DNA of 64,000 nucleotides, taken from assembly GCA_902492755.1 (NCBI GenBank), contig CABUNB010000002.1, positions 52,801 to 116,800 on the forward strand, given 5' to 3'. The stretch comes from an uncultured Collinsella sp. GTDB taxonomy: Bacteria > Actinomycetota > Coriobacteriia > Coriobacteriales > Coriobacteriaceae. The notes under the pieces are model-generated. The model saw only the letters and a program-made list of their open reading frames with translations, searched no databases and had not been told where the DNA came from. The translations under genes and the position numbers were made by a program. Positions 58,005 to 64,000 of this stretch are shown here, piece after piece; the first letter of the stretch is position 1, and every line of letters begins with the position of its first letter.

Positions 58005-58889
58005 CTATTTCAGCTCATCGATATCGATATGTTCGATGCTCTTGAGCGGCTGACCAAAGATAAAGCTGCCCGCCACCGCAAACTCGGCAATGTTATCGGC
58101 CGTCGTGGCAAAACGATGCTGCGGCTCGGCGGCGACGCCCGCCAGCTGCTCGCGGCGCGTGAGGATATCGGTCAGCTCGCGCGTGGTCTCCTCGGCGGAA
58201 CTCACGACGCGCACCCCAGGCCCCAGCGCATGGCGGATAGGTCCCACCAACAGCGGAAAATGCGTACAGCCGAGCACCACGGTATCGATACCGTGGTCGC
58301 GCAGTGGCTCAACCGTGGCACCCACCAGCGCACGCACGGCAGGCGTATCGAAGATGTCCTCGTTCTCAAGCCACTGCTCTTGCAGATGCGCACCCGAGGC
58401 GAGCTCGTGTTCGACAACCTCGACAAAGCTCGAGGCAGGACAGCCGTATACATCGACGCCGGCATCCAGGTCCTGAATGGCGCGCGTGTAGGCGCCCGAG
58501 CGAATGGTGAGGTTGGTGGCGAGCACGCCCACCCGGCGCGTGCGGGTGCTGTTGATTGCCGCGCGTGCGCCCGGCGCGATCACACCGATCACGGGAACGT
58601 CGAGCACCTGCTGGGCCAGACGCAAGGCCGCAGCGGTCGCCGTGTTGCAGGCAATGACCATAATCTTGACGTCGTGCTTCGAAAGCCAACGACCCGCCTG
58701 CAACGCAAACGAGCGCACCTCATCCTCGGTGCGGGTGCCGTAGGGGCAGCGTTTGGTGTCGCCGAAGTAGTAGACGGACTCGTGCGGCAGCGCCGTCGCG
58801 ATGGCGCGCGCAACCGTCAGACCGCCCAAACCAGAATCGAACACGCCAATCGGGCGCGTGTCGCCTGTCGGATTCTCGATATCGGACAT
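58005..58889 (-). CDS. murI: Glutamate racemase
   Basis: Makes D-glutamate for peptidoglycan. The 294 residues contain PIGVFDSGLGGLTVARA with the general acid Asp, the first catalytic cysteine in MVIACNTATAAALR, and the second in VVLGCTHFPLLVGPI. Length is slightly above the usual 265-285 because of an N-terminal tail. It is transcribed with the rph group or on its own; 54 bp separate it from rph. Confidence 0.95.
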   Translation of the reverse strand: MSDIENPTGDTRPIGVFDSGLGGLTVARAIATALPHESVYYFGDTKRCPYGTRTEDEVRSFALQAGRWLSKHDVKIMVIACNTATAAALRLAQQVLDVPVIGVIAPGARAAINSTRTRRVGVLATNLTIRSGAYTRAIQDLDAGVDVYGCPASSFVEVVEHELASGAHLQEQWLENEDIFDTPAVRALVGATVEPLRDHGIDTVVLGCTHFPLLVGPIRHALGPGVRVVSSAEETTRELTDILTRREQLAGVAAEPQHRFATTADNIAEFAVAGSFIFGQPLKSIEHIDIDELK

Positions 58890-58940
58890 TACCTCACCAG
58901 TCTCTCTCGAAAAGACATGTCCAAGTGCGGCGGCGGCGCG

Positions 58941-59852
58941 CTACGAACGCGCCGCGACCAGCAGCTCTGCCGTCGCCGCCCAACCGTCGACAATTTTGCC
59001 GCGCGTAACGAAAGCGTTCTCGCAAGCAGCCAGGAACTCGGGCGCGCCGGCGCTCGTCAGGCCATTCTCGACCAGGCAGAACGTGCCCACGTGATCGGCC
59101 ATGTAGAAGTCGGACTCGGAATCGCCGAGCGCGAGCGTCTCCTCGCGCTCGATCCCCAGGTGCTCGCAGAAGCGCGCAATGGCGACGCCTTTGTTGAGGC
59201 CCGCGGGGTTGATGTTGAATGCGCGACCGTCCTCGACGCGATCGAGCTCGAGCGTCGTCGGCTTGGACAGATGCGTCAGGTGACCGTTACAGGCCCACAC
59301 CAGGCCACAGCCTGCCTCGTCGAGAATGGCCTGCGCCTCGTCATCGGGGATGTCGCCGCGCATGCCGACGGTAACCTCGCGGTACTTGTAGCCGGTCGAC
59401 ATGTCGTTGTGATACTCGATCTTGTGCGGCCAGCGGGCGAGGATCTTCTCGCACACGCCAGTCTGCTCAATCACCTGGTGCGGCGTGAGACCGCAAGATG
59501 GGTCGTAGGGCATATCGCCGGTCAGATACTCCCAATCGTTGGCCTTGAGATCGTACATGACCAGGCCACCCATCTCACCAATGTAGGAGTTGAGGCCGAG
59601 CACGCGCGCATCCTCGTGGATCATGGTGCGGTTGCGGCCCGAGGTGGGAACCACTTGGATGCCGGCGCGGGCAAGTGCCACGACAGCCTCGACGAGCTTG
59701 GTCGAGGGGTTGCCGTCGTTGTCGCGCAGCACGCACGAGCCGGGTGCGAGCATCGTGGCATCCAGGTCGGTAAAGACGTACTTGACCTTGGCCAAGCGCT
59801 CGCGCATCTCGCCCGAAAGCTCGGCAACGGTCGGCAGGGTGTTGTGGGACAT
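58941..59852 (-). CDS. HAD-superfamily Cof-like phosphatase
   Basis: A 303-residue HAD hydrolase with cap of the Cof type. Motif I is YVFTDLDATMLAPGS (D-x-D near residue 27), motif II VPTSGRNRTM, motif III includes GLNKGVAIARFCEHLGI, and motif IV is TLALGDSESDFYMADHV. The start MSHNTLPTVAE at 59852 has GGAG upstream; a farther ATG exists. Substrate unknown; such proteins act on sugar phosphates or flavin precursors. Confidence 0.88.
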   Translation of the reverse strand: MSHNTLPTVAELSGEMRERLAKVKYVFTDLDATMLAPGSCVLRDNDGNPSTKLVEAVVALARAGIQVVPTSGRNRTMIHEDARVLGLNSYIGEMGGLVMYDLKANDWEYLTGDMPYDPSCGLTPHQVIEQTGVCEKILARWPHKIEYHNDMSTGYKYREVTVGMRGDIPDDEAQAILDEAGCGLVWACNGHLTHLSKPTTLELDRVEDGRAFNINPAGLNKGVAIARFCEHLGIEREETLALGDSESDFYMADHVGTFCLVENGLTSAGAPEFLAACENAFVTRGKIVDGWAATAELLVAARS

Positions 59853-59959
59853 GGTTACTCCGTTTACGTAGAAGGGTTTGGACTTGGACGGCATGCTTTG
59901 CTTGAGGGAACACGCTTATGGCGACAGCGCACTCAGGGCGCCGCCGCCGTCATGGTTCA

Positions 59960-61522
59960 TTAGTCAAACTGGGTAACATCGATCAGGCGATTGGCCAACG
60001 AAAGGTCGCTCTCGATGGGCACGAACTCGTCGCCCACGTGCATGAGCTCCTCGTCACCCTTTGCCAGCAGCAAGACAATGGTGGGAGCATCGGGGTTGAC
60101 GTACTCCTCGCGCGCCGCCTTGAACGCCGCATGCACAGCGGCTTCGCGATCGAGGATGATCTTGTTCGGCGTATCGTCGGGAACATGTTCGGCAAGCTCG
60201 CGACAGACCTTCATCGGGTCCTCGTGAGCCGGGTCCTCGTTGGCAAAAATCATCAGGTCGGAATATGGTGCGGCCTCGCGCGGAAGCTGCTCGCGGCGCT
60301 CCTGCGCCTTGCCGCCGGCAGCGCCAAACACTGCAATGACTGGGCTAGTGGGAAACGCGCGCTTGACCGACGAGAAAAGCGAACGGAACGAAAGCTGGTT
60401 GTGCGCATAGTCAACGACGCAGATCACGCGGCCGTCCTTCGACTCCACGACCTCCATGCGGCCCGGCACACGAAGCTTGGAGAGGCCCTTCTTGATGGCA
60501 TCGATACCGATGCCGATCTCGTGCGCAGCGGCGATAGCGACCAGCGCGTTCTCCACGTTAAAGTCTCCCGCGATACCCAGCAGGATCTTCTCCCCCGCCT
60601 CGGACTCGTCGGCACACAGGCCATGCAAGTTGAACTCGATGCTAAAGCCGACCATGCGCACATCGCTCGCCCACAGGCTTGCCTCGGGATGCTCGACGCC
60701 AACGGTCACCAAGCGCTCGGCCGTCGACGCTGCCTCCAGCACACGGTCAACCTCTTCGGTGCCCAGATTCACCACGGCGGTCTTTGCCTGGTCAAAGATC
60801 CTGAGTTTGCTCTCAAAATAATCCTCAAACGTGGGGTGTTCGATCGGCGAGATGTGGTCACGGCCGATGTTGAGGAAGCACGCCACGTCAAACGGCAGAT
60901 TCTCAACGCGTTGGTACTTGAGCGCCTGGCTCGAGACCTCCATGACCATGGACTGGCGACCGGACTCACGGCAGTTGGCGATATGGCGCCAGACCTCGGG
61001 GGCCTCTGGCGTGGTATTGGTGCTCTCGTAGCACTCGATACCATCGTCGGTACTCACCGAGCCGATCATGCCGCAGGACTCGCCCGCCGCTTTGATAATC
61101 GACTGGAGCATAAAAGCGGCCGTGGTCTTTCCCTTGGTACCGGTGATGCCCACGATCTTGACGTCGTGGTCGGGACGGTCGTAGACCTCCGGCGGCAACA
61201 GGGCCATGGCCGTGCGCACGCTATCCACGACCAGCATCGCCGCACCGTTCTCTTTCGCCAGCGGCTCCAGAGACTCGACCAGCGACTCTTCGCACACAAA
61301 TGCGACGGCGCCCGCATCGAGCGCCATGCTCAAAAACGCGGGCTTAAAGGCAGCGCCCTTGCAAAAGAACACGTCACCTGCCGAGACCGCGCGCGAATCA
61401 AACGAGCAGCCGGTCACGGCACGCTCGTCAACCTGCTCCGATGCGCGCAGCTCGCCGCACACATCGAGAAGCTTGGCAAGCGTATCGACCGTGGTCACGG
61501 TCGCGGAATCCGAATGGTGCAT
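59960..61522 (-). CDS. murE: UDP-N-acetylmuramyl tripeptide synthetase
   Basis: Adds the third amino acid to the peptidoglycan stem peptide. The 520 residues have the Mur ligase layout with VTGCSFDSRAVSAGDVFFC, the ATP loop GITGTKGKTTAAF (125-137), the substrate site TTPEAPEVW, VSSQALKYQRVENLPFDVACFLNIGRDH and DYAHNQLSFR. The specificity loop near residue 430 reads ANEDPAHEDP, not the DNPR of meso-DAP enzymes, so L-Lys or L-Orn is more likely. It stands alone, without mraY or murF. Confidence 0.93.
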   Translation of the reverse strand: MHHSDSATVTTVDTLAKLLDVCGELRASEQVDERAVTGCSFDSRAVSAGDVFFCKGAAFKPAFLSMALDAGAVAFVCEESLVESLEPLAKENGAAMLVVDSVRTAMALLPPEVYDRPDHDVKIVGITGTKGKTTAAFMLQSIIKAAGESCGMIGSVSTDDGIECYESTNTTPEAPEVWRHIANCRESGRQSMVMEVSSQALKYQRVENLPFDVACFLNIGRDHISPIEHPTFEDYFESKLRIFDQAKTAVVNLGTEEVDRVLEAASTAERLVTVGVEHPEASLWASDVRMVGFSIEFNLHGLCADESEAGEKILLGIAGDFNVENALVAIAAAHEIGIGIDAIKKGLSKLRVPGRMEVVESKDGRVICVVDYAHNQLSFRSLFSSVKRAFPTSPVIAVFGAAGGKAQERREQLPREAAPYSDLMIFANEDPAHEDPMKVCRELAEHVPDDTPNKIILDREAAVHAAFKAAREEYVNPDAPTIVLLLAKGDEELMHVGDEFVPIESDLSLANRLIDVTQFD

Positions 61523-61584
61523 CTTTCACCTTTCTCAGCCATTTGGCAGGGACGGTTTTTATAGTAACTGAAACGCACCCACGC

Positions 61585-61609
61585 AAAAACGGCTCCCGGA
61601 GGAGCCGTT
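61585..61609 (-). terminator. Terminator after asnB
   Basis: AACGGCTC and GAGCCGTT pair over CTCCGG-type loop bases on the minus strand and are followed by TTTTTGCG, 25 bp behind asnB. Confidence 0.93.
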
Positions 61610-61634
61610 ACGCGCAGGCGTTCGTAAGCCGAGG

Positions 61635-63515
61635 CTAGGCAGCCTGAACAGCGGGCTGGTCCTCGTCGATAAAGAAGCGCTTGTACCACACCAGGAACAC
61701 GAGCGGCGTATAGATCTTGCGCTGGAAATCGCCCTTGCCCGCAAAGTGCAGATCGAGCAGGTGCATGAGCTCGTCGGTATCGAAGAACTCGCTTGCCCAC
61801 GGCGCGGTGAAGTACTCCTTGACATAGTCGTACCACTTTTGCTCGCGCAGCCAGTAGACAATCGGCACCGGGAAGCCCACCTTGGGACGGGTGGCCCACT
61901 CATCGGGCAGCGACTTGTTGGCAGCGTGGCGGAGTACCTGTTTGTTGCCGTTCTCGTTGATGCGGTAGCGGTCGGGAATGTGCTCGGCGAACTCCATGAC
62001 TTTGCGGTCCAGGAAGGGCACGCGCAGCTCCAGCGAGTGCGCCATGCACATCTTGTCGGCCTTGAGCAGAATGTCGCCCGGGAGCCACATGTTCATGTCC
62101 AGGTACTGCTTCTTGACCAGCTCGGGCTGACCCTTCACGCGCGCATAGATGGGAGCGGCAAGCTCGAAGGCGCCATCGCCGGTGTTGTACTCGGGCTTGA
62201 GCACGCCGTCGACCTCGCGCTCCGGCCATACCAGAGCCTGTCCCAGGAACGACTTCTCAGGGATCTCGGCACCCTTGACCAGGAAGTTATGTCCCTTGAA
62301 GTACGGCATATGCAGCGCCAGGTTACCGAGCGCGCGACGGATGGGCAGCGGCACCATCTTTTTGTATTTGCGGACCGGGACCGTGTCCTCGTAGTAGGCG
62401 TAGCCGCCAAAGAGCTCGTCGGCGCCTTCGCCCGAAAGCACGACGGTGACGTCCTTGCGGGCCATCTCGGCCAAGAACCACAGCGGCACGGAAGACAGGT
62501 TGGACTGCGGCTCGTCCATGTGATACTGGATGTCCTCGAGCGCACCGAAGAACTCGTCGGCGGTAATCATCTTGCGGACATTCTCGACGCCTAGCTTGTC
62601 AGAAAGTTCCTTGGCGTAGTTGGTCTCGTTGAAGTTCTTGTAGTCAAAGCCCACCGAGAAGGTCTTGTCGGGCATGAGGCAAGCGGCGATGTAGCTGGAG
62701 TCGACGCCGCCGGAGAGGAACGACGCGACCTTGACATCGGCGATGCGATGGGCCTCGACGCTCTCGTGCACGACCTCGTCCAGCTCGTCGACGTACTCCT
62801 CGAACGGCTTCTCGACGGCAGAGTAATCGCAATCCCAGTAGCGCTCGATGTTCATCTTGCCGGTCGGGATGTCTACGGTAAAGTAATGCGCCGGCGGCAG
62901 CTTGTAGACACCCTCGAAGAAGGTCTCCTCGGTTGCCGAATACTGCAGCGTCATGTACGGACGCAGGGCCTTTTTGTTGACCGCCTTGTGAAAGTGCGGG
63001 TAGTCCAGGAAGCTCTTGATCTCGGAACCAAAGAGCACGCCCGGAGCGCCGTCGCCCGCATCGGCCATGGGATAGTAGTAGAGCGGCTTGATGCCAAAGA
63101 TATCGCGGGCGCCAAAAAGCTTGTTCTTCTTCTTGTCCCAGATGACGAAGGCATACATACCGCGCAAGCGATCGAGTACTGCCTCGCCCCACTCCTCATA
63201 GCCGTGCAGGAGGCTCTCGGTGTCGGCGCCGCAGTGGAACTGGTAGCCCTTGGCCTCGAGCTCGGAACGGAGTTCTTGGAAGTTGTAGATCTCGCCGTTG
63301 AAGACAATGACGACGCTACCGTCCTCGTTGGCCATGGGTTGGGCGCCAGCCTCGGTCAGGTCGAGGATCGACAGGCGGCGGAAGCCCAGGGCAACGCGGC
63401 CGTCGATAAACTGACCGCCCATGTCGGGACCGCGATGGACGATGCGGTCCATCATCTTGGTGAGTACCTCGGATTGGTTATCCGTCCCACCGACAAAACC
63501 GACAAAACCGCACAT
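61635..63515 (-). CDS. asnB: Asparagine synthetase (glutamine-hydrolysing)
   Basis: Makes asparagine from aspartate, ATP and glutamine, 626 residues. The N-terminal nucleophile domain starts MCGFVGFVGG with catalytic Cys2 and RHRGPD-like VHRGPDMGGQ, then FNGEIYNFQELR. The synthetase domain has SFLSGGVDSSYIAACL (PP-loop), VLSGEGADELFGGYAYY and LELRVPFLDRKVMEFA. It belongs to the longer AsnB group. It is preceded only by a 190-bp gap towards tRNA-Val. Confidence 0.95.
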   Translation of the reverse strand: MCGFVGFVGGTDNQSEVLTKMMDRIVHRGPDMGGQFIDGRVALGFRRLSILDLTEAGAQPMANEDGSVVIVFNGEIYNFQELRSELEAKGYQFHCGADTESLLHGYEEWGEAVLDRLRGMYAFVIWDKKKNKLFGARDIFGIKPLYYYPMADAGDGAPGVLFGSEIKSFLDYPHFHKAVNKKALRPYMTLQYSATEETFFEGVYKLPPAHYFTVDIPTGKMNIERYWDCDYSAVEKPFEEYVDELDEVVHESVEAHRIADVKVASFLSGGVDSSYIAACLMPDKTFSVGFDYKNFNETNYAKELSDKLGVENVRKMITADEFFGALEDIQYHMDEPQSNLSSVPLWFLAEMARKDVTVVLSGEGADELFGGYAYYEDTVPVRKYKKMVPLPIRRALGNLALHMPYFKGHNFLVKGAEIPEKSFLGQALVWPEREVDGVLKPEYNTGDGAFELAAPIYARVKGQPELVKKQYLDMNMWLPGDILLKADKMCMAHSLELRVPFLDRKVMEFAEHIPDRYRINENGNKQVLRHAANKSLPDEWATRPKVGFPVPIVYWLREQKWYDYVKEYFTAPWASEFFDTDELMHLLDLHFAGKGDFQRKIYTPLVFLVWYKRFFIDEDQPAVQAA

Positions 63516-63702
63516 ATACTATCCCCTCTGCTGTTGCTGGGCATCAAATCGAATCAGTAGCTTTTGAGTATACCCGAGGGCGTAAAGAGGGGCGGAATGT
63601 TCAGGCAATCTCAACTGAATCAGCTCCGCGCCGACACGCGACGGTTACCTTTAATGGATATGAGATGAATGAGGCGATTGTTTTGCTATACTCTCTCCGC
63701 AC

Positions 63703-63778
63703 GGGCGATTGGCGCAACGGTTAGCGCAGGTGCTTTACACGCACAAGGCTGGGGGTTCGAATCCCTCATCGCCCACCA
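63703..63778 (+). tRNA. tRNA-Val (TAC)
   Basis: Plus-strand cloverleaf with acceptor GGGCGAT/ATCGCCC, D arm GGCGCAACGGTTAGCGC, anticodon loop TTTACAC giving TAC, T arm GGGGTTCGAATCCC and encoded CCA. A TATACT box lies ten bases upstream. Its last 18 bases, with the terminator behind, are repeated 185 bp farther on. Confidence 0.97.
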
Positions 63779-64000
63779 CTGATTTGGAAACGGTCCTCGA
63801 AAGGGGACCGTTTTTTGTTTGGGCCTATTTCATGGGATTCGAACCCGGAAGGGTGCGAAGCTGAGGAAACGCGAAGCGTTTTCCAGCGCAGCACGCGAGG
63901 GCCGTAGGCCCGAAGCGAGAGCGGGCGGCGTCAGCCGCACGCGACATCCCTCATCGCCCACCACTGATTTGGAAACGGTCCTCGAAAGGGGACCGTTTTT
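63761..64000 (+). repeat. 55-bp direct repeat of tRNA-Val 3' end plus terminator, flanking a structured insert
   Basis: 63761-63815 and 63946-64000 are identical over 55 bp. Each contains the 3' tRNA half ATCCCTCATCGCCCACCA and the terminator ACGGTCC/GGACCGT-TTTTT (first copy 63788-63816). The 130 bp between them carry GGGATTCGAACCC, a long imperfect hairpin around AACGCGAAGCGTT, GGGCC-GTA-GGCCC and GCGGC-GTCA-GCCGC. There is no ORF. The second copy is cut by the window end. Confidence 0.85.

Noticed and set aside
63779..64000. Second tRNA gene at the right edge
   Set aside because: Only the 3' half of tRNA-Val is repeated; acceptor 5' strand, D arm and anticodon arm are absent.

Overview
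The window looks like a chromosome segment of a high-GC, gut-type Coriobacteriia (Actinomycetota), most like Collinsella. This rests on the style of the encoded proteins, a FeoA-FeoB fusion, an LAxTG-type wall-sorting signal, and conserved tRNA and ribosomal neighbourhoods. The genus is an inference; no search was run. I support 55 protein genes (one of them frameshifted), 6 tRNA genes plus one tRNA relic, a manganese riboswitch, about 20 terminators or leader hairpins, and an unusually rich set of intergenic palindromes and structured 3'-UTR elements.

Layout. 0-1 kb: rplL and rplJ behind an attenuator-like leader, followed leftwards presumably by rpoB outside the window. 1.5-32 kb: a mixed-strand metabolic and accessory block. 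It holds an aminotransferase, a GH13 amylase with a DNA glycosylase, an MFS exporter, a phospho-glucoside cassette (GH4 enzyme, frameshifted RpiR regulator, PTS EIIBC), feoAB, an amino-acid antiporter with a DDAH-like hydrolase and FCD-GntR regulator, an esterase, PTS EIIA, asnS, a WYL-like regulator, a TrpXYZ-type ABC importer, a wall-anchored 5'-nucleotidase, MscS, a ParB-like/BMP fusion and a phosphoesterase. 32-43 kb, all minus strand: tRNA-Tyr-Thr-Met, tuf, rpmG, tRNA-Trp, secE, nusG, rplK, rplA, and upstream of these disA, ispD, ispF, cysS, rlmB, yacP. This order closely parallels the origin-proximal region of Bacillus subtilis. 43-64 kb: mntP with its riboswitch, pepD, clpC, a DUF2798-like protein, a ThrE-type exporter, lysS, greA, tatA, ispE, veg, dtd, rdgB, rph, murI, a HAD phosphatase, murE, asnB and tRNA-Val.

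How parts work together. The EIIBC lacks an EIIA domain and probably takes phosphate from the stand-alone EIIA at 19.8 kb; the GH4 enzyme would then cleave the imported phospho-glucoside. The wall nucleotidase at 26 kb could release nucleosides, and the downstream cytosolic BMP-domain protein is of a nucleoside-binding fold. The classic rplK-rplA-rplJ-rplL cluster is split here by 31 kb of accessory DNA.

The most novel material is non-coding. Two copies of an 86-nt element and two copies of a roughly 138-nt composite element lie directly behind stop codons, in the same orientation relative to the upstream gene, with base changes that keep stems paired. There are also two arrays of three equal-length palindromes (46 bp, period 61-62; 55 bp, period 80-81), a pair of 67-bp palindromes, two hairpin families with conserved loops at stop codons, and two tRNA-associated duplications. 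No CRISPR array, transposase or prophage gene was seen.
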